DNA from: Geotrypetes seraphini
Taxonomy: Eukaryota > Chordata > Amphibia > Gymnophiona > Dermophiidae
DNA: 64,000 nt
Direction of reading: 5' to 3'
NCBI RefSeq assembly: GCF_902459505.1
Contig: NC_047088.1
Coordinates: forward strand, 220,158,803 to 220,222,802
The notes below the pieces were generated by a model, which saw only the letters and a list, made by a program, of their open reading frames with translations, ran no database searches and had not been told where the DNA came from. The position numbers and the translations under genes are program-made. Positions 1-12,957 of the stretch are shown one piece after another. Each line of letters starts with the position of its first letter. The first letter of the stretch is position 1.

Positions 1-44
1 CATTATCTCAGAGTAAGCAAGATTTTGGAATCCCAAAGAGTAGC

Positions 45-437
45 AAAATTCTAGAATCCCAAAGAGTAGCAACATTCCATGTTACCAATCCAGGGCAAGC
101 AGAGGCTTCCCCCATGTCTTAATAACAGACTATGGACTTTTTCTCCAGGAATTTGTCCAAACTTTTCTTAAAACCAGCTACACTATCCACTTTTACCACA
201 ACCTCTGGCAATGTGTTTCCTCCTTTTGGTTTTAAAAGTATTTCCCTGCAGTTTCATCAAGTGTCCCCTAGTCTTTGTAATTTTTGACGGAGTGAAAAAT
301 CGATCCACTTGTACCCGTTCTAGGATTTTGTAGACTTCAATCATATCACCCCTCATCCATCTCTTTTCCAAGCTGAAGAGCCCTAACCTTTTTAGTCTTT
401 TCTCATATGTATAAGAAAAGCATGTGTGTATGTCCAC
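45..437 (-). mobile_element. CR1-type LINE, 3' fragment
   Basis: The minus strand encodes the end of CR1 ORF2: EKRLKRLGLFSLEKRWMRGD, then MIEVYKIL and further downstream TKTRGHLMKLQGNTFKT. These are the conserved C-terminal CR1 motifs. 5'-truncated, with no RT core. Confidence 0.8.
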
Positions 438-479
438 TTGTGGAGGGAGTTGATTGCCAGCTCTAAAGATGTGATCATA

Positions 480-1138
480 CCTAACTGTAAGGTATTTATT
501 ATAAAAGGTAAAAATGAAATTGATTAGAGTAGTAGCTACAACTCAGACAACCTCTATAAATTAAAGATGGAGTTATTTATGTCAGCATAAGTCTGTGTGG
601 GATATTTTATATGTGCTATTTCTGAGAAGTAGGAGAACACGGTTTTGGAAAATCAATAGCATCAAGCAATTTTTTGAAGTTATAGGTCGTAAATCTCCTG
701 CTGGGTAATTGTGTGGCCTACCTGCAAAATACTCATTTTCCACAAAATTAAATGTCACGGTATATTGTCTAGAGGCAATTTGAGCGGGAATGGACATCTG
801 ATGCTGCCGTCTGGATTACTCCATAAAGAGAATAAGAGCCGTTGCTGCTATGTCGCACAAAAGGTGGAAATAATAAGGTGCACTGCATTATTGGGATGTT
901 GCACCCTACATGAGTATACAGATAAATGTTGTTAATATATGTTAATAAATACTAAAGCATAATCTGTGTGTTGCAGTTCATAGCAATCCAATTCATTTGG
1001 TAATACAAAGAAACTTTTACGGAGGAGGCCATCTAAATAATCTTCCATGATCATTCACTGGAAACCTAAAATATCTATTATGGGAGCAAACAAATTGTTA
1101 AACTATAAAGTAACAAATTAATTATGTTGTGAAATTTG
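480..1138. other. no feature recognised
   Basis: AT-rich sequence with short chance open frames only. No repeat ends, coding similarity or RNA gene seen. Confidence 0.5.
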
Positions 1139-1312
1139 GGGCTCCTTTTAGAAAGGTACGCTAGCGTTTTTAGTGCATGCACCGGATTAGCGTGCACTAG
1201 CTGAAAATCTTCTGCCTGCTCAAAAGGAGGCGGAAGCAGCTAGCGCGTGTGGCAATTTAGCACACGCTATTCCACGTGTTAAGGCCCTAGCGCACCTTCG
1301 TAAAAGGAGCCC
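1139..1312. mobile_element. Harbinger-like MITE (foldback), copy 1
   Basis: Begins GGGCTCCTTTTA and ends TAAAAGGAGCCC, with long imperfect inverted arms rich in gcgctagcg words. The 3-bp direct repeat TTG flanks it (1136-1138 and 1313-1315). No coding content. GGG/CCC ends with 3-bp duplications suit a PIF/Harbinger-type non-autonomous element. Confidence 0.75.
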
Positions 1313-1315
1313 TTG

Positions 1316-1902
1316 ATTTCAAATATTTTTATTGAAAATTTTTAATCAAATAAAACAGAACAGAACAGGTACGGCATCTGTCAAAGCATGAGCACACACT
1401 GATACAGATATAATTTTATATATAGTCTGAATGGTTATATATATGTAATTTCTGTTTAAAATATTCAAGAAAGGACAGATGTTAAGGGATGGGTGTGGGA
1501 GAAGGAGGCTAAGGGCAGGAAGCTGATACAGGCAATTGAAGGGGCAGGTGAGAGAAGGAGGTTGGGGCTTGCTTCGAGATCAGTCTGATTCTGACCCTGA
1601 GGCTAGAAGAAAAGTTCTAGGGGCTGATGCAGGGGGGGATGGGCACTGGGAGAAAGCAGAAGTTGACAAGTTCAGACTGCAGGTATGGAGGAAGAAGGAA
1701 TGAAAATAAAGTGTAGGAGGGAAGGGTGAGAAGGAGAAAGACCTGGAGAAGGCAGTAAGAAAGACAGAAGGGTAAAGAGATGTTGAGAAGGATCTGTAGG
1801 AACTGAAAAATGGTTGAGCACTGTAAAGAAACAGGAAAAAAAAGGACTGATTGTAAAGGGGGTGAGATAAGGGAATGAGGAAACTAAAAAGCAGGTAAGA
1901 GT
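1316..1902. other. purine-rich stretch
   Basis: Mostly G and A on the plus strand from about 1480, and the same composition resumes at 2496-2600. The CR1 piece at 1903-2495 therefore appears to have inserted into one purine-rich tract. No gene supported. Confidence 0.4.
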
Positions 1903-2495
1903 AACATAGTAACATAGTAGATGACGGCAGATAAAGACCCGAATGGTCCATCCAGTCTGCCCAACCTGATTCAATTTAAATTTTTTTTTTTTTTCTTCTT
2001 AGCTATTTCTGGGCGAGAATCCAAAGCTTTACCCGGTACTGTGCTTGGGTTCCAACTGCAGAAATCTCTGTTAAGACTTACTCCAGCCCATCTACACCCT
2101 CCCAGCCATTGAAGCCCTCCCCTGCCCATCCTCCTCCAAACGGCCATACACAGACACAGACCGTACAAGTCTGCCTAGTTCAATCTTTAATATTATTTTC
2201 TGATTCTAAATCTTCTGTGTTCATCCCACGCTTCTTTGAACTCAGTCACAGTTTTACTCTCCACCACCTCTCTTGGGAGCGCATTCCAGGCATCCACCAC
2301 CCTCTCTGTAAAGTAGAATTTCCTAACATTGCCCCTGAATCTACCACCCCTCAACCTCAAATTATGTCCTCTGGTTTTACCATTTTAATTTCTCTGGAAA
2401 AGATTTTGTTCTACGTTAATACCCTTTAAGTATTTGAACGTCTGAATCATATCTCCCCTGTCTCTCCTTTCCTCTAGGGTATACATATTCAGAGA
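1903..2495 (-). mobile_element. CR1-type LINE, 3' end
   Basis: The 3' terminus shows as acatagtaacatagtagatg; the next bases read as the CR1 tail 'gaatggtccatccagtctgccc'-like signal. The upstream part on the minus strand ends with the CR1 motif LEERRDRGDMIQTFKYLKGI. A poly-T run lies at 1979-1994. 5'-truncated. Confidence 0.8.
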
Positions 2496-2599
2496 AAAAA
2501 GAAAGAGGCAGGGTACCAGGAGGGATTGAGTGATAGGTATGGAGCTGGAGTTAGATGAAGGAATAAGATTTGGAGGAAAATATATGAGGCCTGAGGAGG

Positions 2600-3272
2600 G
2601 TGCAGCGATCACAATATGACCTGAATGCAGGGGAGAAACATCGGTCCAGAACAACGACCACAGCGCTGAACTTCTGAAAAGGGAATTACGAAGGGATGAG
2701 ATTCATGGTGGGGAAGAAGATTGAGAAGAGGATAAGCACTATAAAAATGCTAGAGCAAGCTTGGACCCTTTTTAAGGACACAGTCACCGAGGCGCAAAAT
2801 CTATATATACCGCTTATCAACAAAGGATCCAAGAAGAAAAAGAACAAAGAACCGGCGTGGCTCACTGTAAAGGTGAAGGAAGCGATCAGACAAGAAAACT
2901 TTGTTTAAGGAATGGAAAAGGTCAGAAATGGACGAAAACTGGAATAAGCACAAACAACATCAAAGCAGGTGCCATAAGGCAGTAAAAGGGGACAAAAGAG
3001 ACTACGAGGAAAAAATAGCCAAGGAGGCGAAAAACTTTAAGCCGTTCTTTCGATATATTAAGGGGAAACGACCCACGAAGGAAGTGGTGGGACCATTGGA
3101 TGTCCATGGAATAAAGGGAGTGCTAAAGGAGGAAAAAGAAATCGCAGACAAACTGAACACAATTTTTACGTCTGTATTTACCGAAAAGGATATACATAGC
3201 TTACCGGAACACATCAGGCTATATGCTGGAAATGAAGACGGGAAACTGACAGGGTTGACAGTCAGTCTAGAA
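2600..3272 (+). mobile_element. CR1 LINE ORF2, left half (split by DIRS insertion)
   Basis: The plus strand carries the end of the endonuclease (a degraded S-D-H-N-M) and then the linker with KEPAWLTVKVKEAIR and YEEKIAKEAKNFKPFFRYIK, a conserved CR1 linker block. It continues at 9055 after the DIRS element. There is a frame change near 2900. Confidence 0.85.
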
Positions 3273-6200
3273 AGCACAGTTACTTACCATAACAGGTGTT
3301 ATCCAGGGACAGCAGGCATATATTCTCACATGTGGGTGACGTCATCTACGGAGCCCCGATGCGGACAGCATTTCAAGCAAACTTGATTGAAGATTCAAGC
3401 TTGCTGGCTGCACCACGCATGTGTGCCTCCTGCTCCACTAGAGGGCGCATCCCCTCCTCGTGGTCTCCAGTTCACATATCCAGCAAAGAAGCCAACCCCG
3501 GGGAGGTGGGCGGGTTGTGAGAATATATGCCTGCTGTCCCTGGATAACACCTGTTACGGTAAGTAACTGTGCTTTATCCCAGGACAAGCAGGCATGATAT
3601 TCTCACATGTGGGTGACCTCCAAGCTTACTGAAGTGGGATGGAGGGAAGTTGGCAATTTAAGCAAATAGATTTCGCAATACCGATTGGCCGAACCGGCCA
3701 TCGCTTCTGGACAGGGAGTCCAGACAGTAGTGGGAGGTGAAGGTATGAACCGAAGACCACGTGGCAGCCTTGCAGATTTTCTCAATAGGTGTGGACCTGA
3801 GGAACGCTATGGAGGCTGCCATCGCTCGGACTTTGTGTCCCATTACTCGACCATGCAGCGCGAGACCAGCCTGAGCGTAGCAAAAGGAGATGCAATTGGC
3901 CAACCAGTTGGACAAGGTGCGTTTGGAAACTGGGTGGCCTAACCGGTTTGGGTCGAAGGACAGGAACAGTTGTGGGACTTTCCGGTGTGGCTGAGTGCGT
4001 TGGAGGTAGAAGGCCAATGCCCGCTTGCAGTCGAGAGTGTGAAGCGCCACCTCTCCGGGATGAGATTGGGGCTTGGGGAAGAACACAGGTAGAACAATGG
4101 ACTGGTTGAGATGAAAATCAGACACCACCTTAGGCAAAAACTTAGGGTGAGTGCGGAGGACCACCTTGTCATGGTGAAATACCGTGAAAGGTGGGTCCGC
4201 CACCAAGGCCTGCAGCTCGCTAACCCTCCGAGCAGAAGTGAGAGCGAGTAGGAAGATCACTTTCCAAGTGAGGAACTTAAGATGACACTTATCCATAGGC
4301 TCAAATGGAGGTTTCATCAGTTGAGCTAGAACCACATTGAGATCCCAAACCACCGGAGGCGGTTTGAGGGGAGGATGAACATTCAGGAGCCCCTTCATGA
4401 AACGGGAAACTAAGGGATGGAGTGAAAGGGCCTTCCCTTCCAGGGGCTGATGAAAGGCAGCAATGGCGCTGAGATGGACTCAATTGGAATTGGTCTTCAG
4501 GCCAGAGTGAGATAAATGGAGTAAATACTCCAGAACCAAGGACACAGGGACCGACACCGGGTCCTGGTGGTGAGAGGAGCACCAGGACGAGAATCTAGTC
4601 CACTTCTGAGAATAGCAGAGTCTGGTCGAGACCTTCCGAGAAGCCTCCAACACTTCCCTGACCGACTGAGATACAGGGAAGGAAGTCAAGGGGAAAGAAA
4701 CCAAGCAGTCAGATGAAGAGACTGAAGATTGGGATGTAACAGTGAACCCCGACTCTGAGATAGCAGAGAGGGAAAGACAGGCAGAAGCAGAGGTTCCCTG
4801 ACAATGAGTTGAAGTAGTAGGGAGAACCAAGGCTGGCGGGGCCATCGAGGAGCGATCAAGATCAGAGTGGCCCTTAGAGATTTTAGATGGACCAGCGTCC
4901 TCAGAATCAGAGGAAACGGCGGGAACGCATAGAGGAACTTTCCCTCCCAATCTAGGAGGAAGGCATCGGCCTCGAGACGGTCCGGGGAGTATATCCTTGA
5001 ACAGAAGAGAGGCAGTTTTTGATTGTCGGGGGAGGCAAACAGATCTATCTGGGGAGTCCCCCACGTGTTGAACACCTGTCGCAGCACCTGAGAATGCAGG
5101 GACCACTCGTGTGGCTGGAGGAGGAGGCTGAGCCTGTCTGCCAGGCAGTTTTGTTCCCCTTGGATGTAAACCGCTCGAAGGGAGATGTTTTGGGAGACCG
5201 CCCACTCCCAGAGCCGTAGAGCTTCTTGGCAGAGGGACCAGGACCCCGTCCCTCCTTGCTTGTTTACGTAGTACATTGCCACCTGGTTGTCCGTATGGAC
5301 GAGAACCACCCGGTCATGAAGCAGGTGTTGGAAGGCCACCGCGGCGAGGTAGATGGCCCGGAGTTCCAACACGTTGATGTGGCAGCGACGGTCCTCTGCG
5401 GACCACAGACCTTGAGTGCGGAGACCGTCCACATGAGCCCCCCAAGCGTACTCCGATGAGTCCGTGGTTAGGACCTTGTGGTGTGGAGGGGCGAGAAAGA
5501 GCAAACCCTTGGAAAGATTCGAAGAGTCGGTCCACCAACGGAGCGATCTTCGCAAGGAAGGAGTCACTGTAACGTGGCGGTTGATCGGATCCTGATCCTG
5601 TCGCCATTGTGATGCCAAAGTCCACTGTGGTAACCGCAGATGAAGGCGAGCAAGTGGGGTAACATGGACTGTGGAGGCCATATGGCCGAGGAGCGCCATC
5701 ATTTGTCGTGCCGAGACCGAGTTCGATCTCGAGACTTGTCGGCTCAGGTTTACCAATGCCTCCCGACGCTGAGGGGGGAGGAAGGAGCGAAGGCGGACCG
5801 TGTCCAGCACGGCCCCAATGAATTGTAAGGACTGAGAGGGGCGTAGCTGGGATTTTGGGAAGTTTATCTCGAACCCCAGACATTGAAGAGAAGTGATAGT
5901 CTGTTGGGTCGCTGGGATAGCCCCCTCCCTGGTCGAGTCTTTGATCAACCAATCGTCCAGGTAGGGGAATACCTGCAGACCATGGGAGCGTAAGGCGGCC
6001 ACGACCACTACGAGGCACTTCGTGAAGACTCGGGGGGACGAGGACAGGCCGAAAGGGAGGACCCGATATTGCAGGTGAAGGTCTCCCACCTGAAAACGCA
6101 GGAACTTGCGGCAAGCAGGGTGCACTGGAACATGGGTGTAGGCCTCCTTCAGGTCGAGGGAGCAGAGCCCATCGCCCTCGCTGATCAAAGGGTAAAGAAT

Positions 6201-9054
6201 CGGAAGTGAAAGCATCCGGAACTTTTCCCGTACTAGAAACTTGTTCAGGCGTCTCAAGTCTAGGATCGGGCGCAGGTCTCCTGACTTCTTCGGTACCAGG
6301 AAGTAACGGGAGTAAAACCCTTGGCCCCTTTGATTTTGGGGGACCGGTTCCACCGCCTGCAGGCGGACGAGGTCCTGTGCCTAGGAGAGGAGGAGGGGCA
6401 ACTGCGCTCGGTTTGGAGGGCACCATGATGAGATCACGCCAAGGACCCATGAGTCCGACATGATGGCTTTCCAGTGAGGGTAGTAGGCTTGAAGGCGGCC
6501 CCCGATGGGGAGGGGGCTCGGTGGAGGTGCGGAGGGGGCCCGCCCCCGTCCGCTCATTCTGTCAAAAGGACGGAGATGGCTTCGCCGACGCCGTGGGCTG
6601 TGACTTTGGTGGAGCCCTAGAGTGAGCCTGGGGGCGTCGCGGCGGTGGTCTGGAAAAGGACGGTATGGACTTCTGGGGGTAGCGTCGAGGTAATCCCCGG
6701 AAGGGGCGAGAGGTCTGTGGTTTAGGCTTCTGTCGGATGAGAGACGCGAATGAGCGTTTGTGTTCAGACAGCCGTTTCGTAGCAGCTTCGATGGTGTCGT
6801 CAAAGAGTTCCTTCCCGACGCAGGGGAGGTTGGCTAGTTGATCTTGCAGGTTGGGGTCCATATCGATGAGTCGTAGCCATGCCAGCCGGCGCATGGCCAC
6901 CGCGAAGGCTGCGACCCTGGAAGATAGCTCGAAGCCGTCGTAAGCGGTGTGGAACAAGTGTAGCCTGAGGTTGGAAAAATCCTTGAGGAGGAGGCTGAAC
7001 TCTGTCTGGCGAGTGGTGGGTAAGCTCTCCGAGAAGGAGGCGAGCCGCCCAATGAGGTGCTTCAGGTAGGAGGAAAAAGTGAAGGTGTAGTTCAGGACTC
7101 TGGCGGTCATCATGGAGTTCTGGTACAACCGGCGTCCGAATTTGTCCAGTGTCCGGCCTTCGCGTCCAGGGGGAGACCGCCGCGGACACCCTAGAGGGGT
7201 GAGCTTTTTTCAAGGATGATTCCACCAGCAGGGATTGGTGGGACAGCTGTGGTTGCTCAAACCCCGGGTGAGGTACCGTCCGGTACTTAGACTCCATTTT
7301 GGATGGGACCACCGTCACCATGTAAGGAGTCTCGAGGTTCCTGATAAGGGTCTGCCCGAGTACCGGGTTCAGTGGTAGCCGGAGGGACTCTCGGGGCGGA
7401 GAAGGCATGTCCAGCTCCGCCAGGTATTCCTTGGAGTACCTTGAGTCAGATTGTAGGTCCAAGTCAAGGGCACGTCCCATGTCCTGGACGATCCTCGTGA
7501 AGGATGGTCGATGGGGTCCGAGACCGCCATTTGGCTGAGAAGGAAGGAGAAGCCTCCCTCGAGTAGCGGGGCTCTCGCTCGGAACCTCGGTCCAATACCG
7601 GAGATGCGCTGTGAAAGCGCTCCGGGGTCGAGGACCTGCGTCGCCTCGAGAAGCCCCCCGGGGACGACGCCGGGGTTCTGGGGACCGATCGGTGCCTGGT
7701 CGGGGATCCCTCCCTGGACTCCCTCGGCGAAAGCCTAGGGCCTCGGGCCGGAGCTCCGGACCGAGGGGGAGTCAATAGGAGCTGTGGGTTGGTAAGAGAC
7801 AGCTCGGTGACCCTTAGTGGCTCCCCCGATCGAGTCGAGGGGGTGCGCCCTCGTACCGGAGGGGAACTCCGGGCTTTCTTAGAGAGGGGTCTCGATTTTC
7901 GTTTTGAATGCCTCGAATGCTTCGAATGCCTCGGGGAGGAATCCGATGAAGAGGAGAGGCGACGAGAACGGTGCGGTTTTCCTCGAGGGGTCTCGGCGCG
8001 TTGCTCAGGCTGGTCCGGCGCATGCGAAGTCGAGGTCGAGGCCGAGGCCGGTTGAAGGTGAGCCATGGCAGCGGATAGCTCCGTTGTGATCATCGCTCGG
8101 AGCAGGTCCTGGAATACGGGCATGGACAGCATCGATGGCATGTCCAAGGCCGCTGTGCTCTCCACCGGGGGTGATCTCGCTTCGGAGCATTCCCGAGGGG
8201 TGGAGGCACGTCCCGAGGTCTTCAGGGATTTTACCGGGGCCGTGGGTAAGGAGTTTCCACTCTGTGCGACCATTGTCCCCGAAGTTGACTTCTTCGACGA
8301 TGTGGAACCTGAGGAGGGAAGAAGGGACTTACCCGGGGCAGAAGACTTATGAGAGCTCGAGGTCTTCGAAGTCGAGTCCCGAGGCGGGGACGATGTACTC
8401 GAGGCCGAGATCGAGGCCGGGGCCGAGGCAGGGGCCGATCTCGAGGCCGAGGGTTGATCGGTAGCAAATACCTCCGCCATGCGGGCCCGTCGTCGGTGGA
8501 GCGCCCGCTGTTGAAAAGTTGCACACCGGGGGCAAGTTTCCTTTGGATGGTTGGCCCCCAGGCAAAGGATGCACCAGCGATGCGGGTCTGTGAGAGATAG
8601 AAGACGCTCGCACCCGGTGCACTTTTTAAAGCCCATAATGGGCTGGGACATCCAGGCGGCCGCGGCCAATCAGGCCTCGCGGTCGCAGCGATCCGGGAGC
8701 CCCCGGATCGCGAGAAAAAGGCGCGAAAAGCGCAATGAGCAGGAAGAAAAAATTTTTTCGTTATGCATAGCGACTTTTACGAAGAAAAGAAAAAAAAAGA
8801 ATAGTAAATCGCGGTGCAAAGAAGGCACTAGGGCAGCACTAAGAAAAACGTGTCTTCTTAGCACAGCGGAAAAAATCGAACTGGAGACCACGAGGAGGGA
8901 ATGCGCCCTCTAGTGGAGCAGGAGGCACACATGCGTGGTGCAGCCAGCAAGCTTGAATCTTCAATCAAGTTTGCTTGAAATGCTGTCCGCATCGGGGCTC
9001 CGTAGATGACGTCACCCACATGTGAGAATATCATGCCTGCTTGTCCTGGGATAA
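3273..9054 (-). mobile_element. DIRS-type tyrosine-recombinase retrotransposon (copy A1), fossil
   Basis: Family DIRS, coding on the minus strand. Parts in order: a gag-like region at about 8.7-6.6 kb; RT, RNase H and a methylase-like region at about 6.35-4.7 kb (YLDDW box); and a tyrosine recombinase at about 4.4-3.66 kb. Inverted terminal repeats lie at 3273-3476 and 8878-9054. An internal complementary region at about 3520-3625 mirrors the joined ends, the hallmark of DIRS. No target-site duplication is seen, as expected for recombinase integration. It interrupts a CR1 LINE. Broken, with several breaks; moderately young, since its inverted repeats are still very alike. Confidence 0.93.
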
Positions 9055-9645
9055 GAGGTACGCAGGCAAATTGATAGGCTTAAGAGTGATAAATCCCCGG
9101 GACCAGATGGCATCCATCCGAGGGTCATCAAGGAACTGAAAGGGACTATAGCTAAACTGCTTCAACTAATAGCCAATCTGTCGATCAAATTGGGAAAGAT
9201 TCTGAAAGACTGGTAGGTGGCGAATGTTACGCCGATCTTCAAAAAAGATTTGAGGGGAGATCCAGGAAACTACAGACCGGTGAGTCTGACCTCGGTACCA
9301 GGAAAGATGGTAGAGGTGCTGATAAAGGAACACATCATTGATCACCTTGACGGACACGGTTTAATGAAGACCAGCCAGCACTGTTTCAGCAAAGGTAGAT
9401 CTTGCCTGACAAACTTGCTGCACTTGTTTGAGGGAGTAAACAGGCGGATAGACAAGGGCGACCCAGTCGACATTGTATATCTAGATTTTCAGAAGGCATT
9501 CGACAAGGTTCCACATAAACGACTATTTTGGAAAATTGCAAGCCATGGAATCAAGGGTGAAATACTCACATGGATTAAAAACTGTCTGGAGCATAGGAAA
9601 CAGAGAGTGCGGGTAAATGGACAATACTCAGACAATACTCAGACT
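9055..9645 (+). mobile_element. CR1 LINE ORF2, right half (RT)
   Basis: Continues the CR1 at 2600-3272 in the same strand: SPGPDGIHPRVIKELK-like, then NYRPVSLTSVPGKMVE and DIVYLDFQKAFDKVPHKRL, the RT fingers and first part of the palm. It breaks off at about 9645, before the catalytic FADD box. Confidence 0.88.
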
Positions 9646-10784
9646 GGAAGAGTGCCATTTTTTTCATCCTTCTATTTTCCTCTTAAAGCCCTTCACTGAG
9701 TGTTTATTTATTATTGAGACCAAATGATGTATGGGGCAGAACTTATTTAGGTTTTATTAAAACCTGGTGCTGGTCACCTAAGTTTTCTGCCCAAGGCCAT
9801 GAAAGCCATCAGTGTTTCGATTTAGGCCTATACTGAGGTGTCTCGAGGTGTCTCAGGCTCACTCATTATTGATTCATTTGTAGCCAGTGAATGTTCTCTG
9901 AGAGTTATATATTGGGCACTGCCAATGCTTATTTGTCTTGTTAAATTATATTTTGGTAGTTTTTTCAGAATTTTTTGATTGCCATCATTAATGTATGTCA
10001 TATCTGACCTTTTCTATCTCAAATCTTCTAACACCTGCATTAATTTTTTGTTTCTATTTTTCTTTGTGACCCAGCAGTTTCCTTCTGTTCCATTGTACTT
10101 CCAGCTCAATTAGAACCAGTTGGGATCTGGCACTATGAGCCTTCATTCACAACTACTTATGTATTTTACCTATAGTTTATTTCTCCACCCCAATTTCAAC
10201 ATTATATATTCAGTCCTGGACTGGAGGCCAGCTGCCAGGGCTCCTTTTTTGAACTTTGCAATCATGGGCCCTGAATTCAGCTACCAGGTGTCATCCTTAA
10301 ACAATTGCAAAGACTCCTTCCCCATTCCCTAATCTATGGAGGTATCAACACTACCTCTACTGCATCCTCACCCCAGGCAACCCAAGAAGATGATAAGATT
10401 TGGAGATCAAACCAGGCAGTCAACATAGTCGTGAATAGCACTTACCCCTTGAGTCATGGAGGTGACCTTTTATTTCTGTTACAGAAATTGTCTGAGCTCC
10501 CTTGTTTATGTCCTCAGAGGACCAATAAAACAAGGTAATTTCTGACTCGCTGTCAAAGAAATGGCACTTGTATTTACTCGGCTCCTCTGTTATTGATCAT
10601 AGCTGACCAAAATTACCTCCTCTTCACGTTGGCATTTTATTCTGGCTTCCATCTTGTTTTAGGTCCGATTTGCTGATTTCTCCATGGTATCTACAACCAG
10701 TGTTTCAGTCTCCCAAGAGGCTTGGCTGGCCTCAGATTATAAGGGGCTTTTTAACTGTATCGGTGTACACATTTACATTCAGCG
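9646..10784. other. no feature recognised
   Basis: No similarity, repeat ends or coding pattern that I can support. Confidence 0.5.
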
Positions 10785-11957
10785 AGTTACATATCTTTGG
10801 CAAGTATTCTCCGAGGAAAGCAGGCCAATTATTCTCTCATGTGGGCGATTTCATCCACAAAGCCTGGTGCAGAAATGCTGCCCGACGTACTGTTTTTTTA
10901 AGAGCTTGAGGCAGTGTTCCCATCATGTATAAACAGGTGCCTTCCCGACCGCCTCACAAGTTCGGGAACAGCAGTACGATAACATAGCTAACAACTAAAT
11001 ACTACTCCTTGGAGGGAATGTAAGAATTATGTGGACTGCTGTCCTTGGAAAATACCTGCTACAGGTAAGTAACTGCTTTCTCTAAGGACAAGCAGGCCAT
11101 ATAATTCTCACATTTGAGAATCCCTAGGTACCAGGCACACCAAAAACAACAGCATTAGGACAATAGGGACTCACAATAGTAAGTCCAAGATCAATTAACT
11201 TGACAACATCTATACACTGTAGTGAAGGTGCAGCCTGGAACAGAATAAAATGACTTAGGAGGGTGGAGCTGGATTCTGTAGGACTGCCTGACTAAACCAG
11301 CTATTATGTTGGGTGTTCTGCTCAAGGAAGTAGTGGGATGTGAATGGGTGGACTGAAGACTATATTGCTGAAGAGTGGTAGTTGGTAGTGGCCTATCAAC
11401 AAAGCCATAGCTCTGACACTAGGGCCCCTGACATAACCCTCTAGAGTCAGCTTATCCTTGGCATAAGTAAAAGAGATGAGGACAATGTTGAACCCATATA
11501 TTTCCTCTGACTGGCCCTGGGGACCTAAACAGTGGCCAGCACCAAGGCAGGTAGAGACTCATTGAATGCTCAGCCACTACCAGTCTCAGATATAGGTCTA
11601 GTAGTCATAGAGATCAATGCTTCTGATGTTGGTGCAGACATCAAGGCTGATACTGATGCCAACTTTGATTTGGCCCTGGCTCCAAAATTTTCTCTTTTTG
11701 ATCCTCTCTGGATTCTTTTCTGTATGTGCAAACAAAGAACAAAGTTTAGATGGTTATGGTCTGGCCCAAACACTGGATACAACTGGAATGAGTGTCAACC
11801 CCAGAGATGGTCTGATTGCATTGGGAACAGTTTAAAGCTATTGGGAACTTTAGATGACATGGAAGGGAATAAGGCTGAAACAGTAAGCTGGGCAGTGCTT
11901 CCACAAGGGCTCCACGGATGATGTCACCCACATGGCCTGCTTGTCCTCGGAAAAATT
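10785..11957 (-). mobile_element. short DIRS-type element (copy C), fossil
   Basis: Left end (about 10785-10900), an internal complementary block at about 11015-11115 (tgctgtcc, then aggacaagcaggcc) and a right end at about 11895-11957 repeat the DIRS end pattern in degraded form. The middle retains only a gag-like trace on the minus strand around 11.57-11.83 kb. About 1.2 kb, so either a non-autonomous derivative or a heavily deleted copy. Old and broken. Confidence 0.72.
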
Positions 11958-12104
11958 TTACTTCATTTAATGAGGAAAAGTAACAGTAGGTTAAACTGAT
12001 AATGACCAGCTGGCTCTTCAATTCTACCCAGTTGAGAGCCAGTGCTGATGGTGGAAAAAAAATGATTTTATTCTTTCCAGAATGTACTGTATAGTGCTGC
12101 TAAA

Positions 12105-12840
12105 CATAGGGTTACCCTATGGCTCCAGAAAAAGGAGGACAGATTGAGACATCTGGGTTTTACTTCCATTGCTTTCAATGGTAACCCAAGCTAAACAACA
12201 ATTAGCTACTTACTTGCAGGGCTCATGAGACACCAAGAATGGAAATGAACTTATCTAATGATGCCCTTTTACACAAGGACGGGGCAATAGCAGCAAGTCC
12301 AGAAAACCTCCCCAAGACCAGAATAATATTGCTTTATCATCATAAGCAGCAACATTTTATTTCATACCATTCTGAAATATAGTGGAAATTATATTAACTT
12401 GCATGGTTCCCTGTCAAATCGCATTTTCTGAATAGGTTCTAGGCAATATATAGTTGGAGAAGAAGCCAGCAAGGGGCCAAAGCACCCATCCAACTGCGAT
12501 AGGCAGAAGGGATGCCCAATTCCTCCTGCCAGAACACCCACCAAAACAACCCCCCCAACCACTATAGGCAGGAAGGATACCCATTCCTTGCTGCTAGAAC
12601 ACCCCTCCCTGGAAACACCCCCCCACGCTGACCGACCAACCCCCCACCCATCCAGCGATCCCCCTATAGAGGAGACCACCACCCTCCCAATTCCCTCTCC
12701 CCCAATACCTTGTAAAAAGAAGGTCCGGCCGGCAGGCCCGCCACTGGAAAATGGCAGGCCTTCTCCTTCCCGGTGCACTGTGGGATGCACCAGGGAGGAA
12801 TCTAAGGCCCTGATTGGATCAGATGCTTAAGGCCCCTCCC
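12105..12840. repeat. unclassified region with a ~70-bp tandem duplication
   Basis: The segment around 12490-12610 repeats itself imperfectly: actgcgataggcagaaggga is followed by actataggcaggaaggat, each with 'gccagaacaccc'-like ends. Pyrimidine/C-rich. No gene supported. Confidence 0.45.
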
Positions 12841-12841
12841 A

Positions 12842-12957
12842 TAGGGGCAATGAAGTGTTAAATGACTTGCCCAAAATCACAATGAACTGCAGTGGGAATC
12901 AAACTCACAACCTCAGGGTGCTGAGGCAGCTGCTCTAACCACTAGGCCACACCTCCA
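12842..12957 (-). mobile_element. tRNA-derived SINE fragment
   Basis: On the minus strand it reads as a tRNA-like head: a box A-like 'tggcctagtggttagagc', then the box B-like 'gagtttgattccc', followed by the 'tgaccttgggcaagtca'-like body seen in the other SINE copies. Confidence 0.75.

Noticed and set aside
1580-1974. Ser/Phe/Pro-rich minus-strand frames as proteins
   Set aside because: They are translations of a purine-rich low-complexity tract and a CR1 tail.
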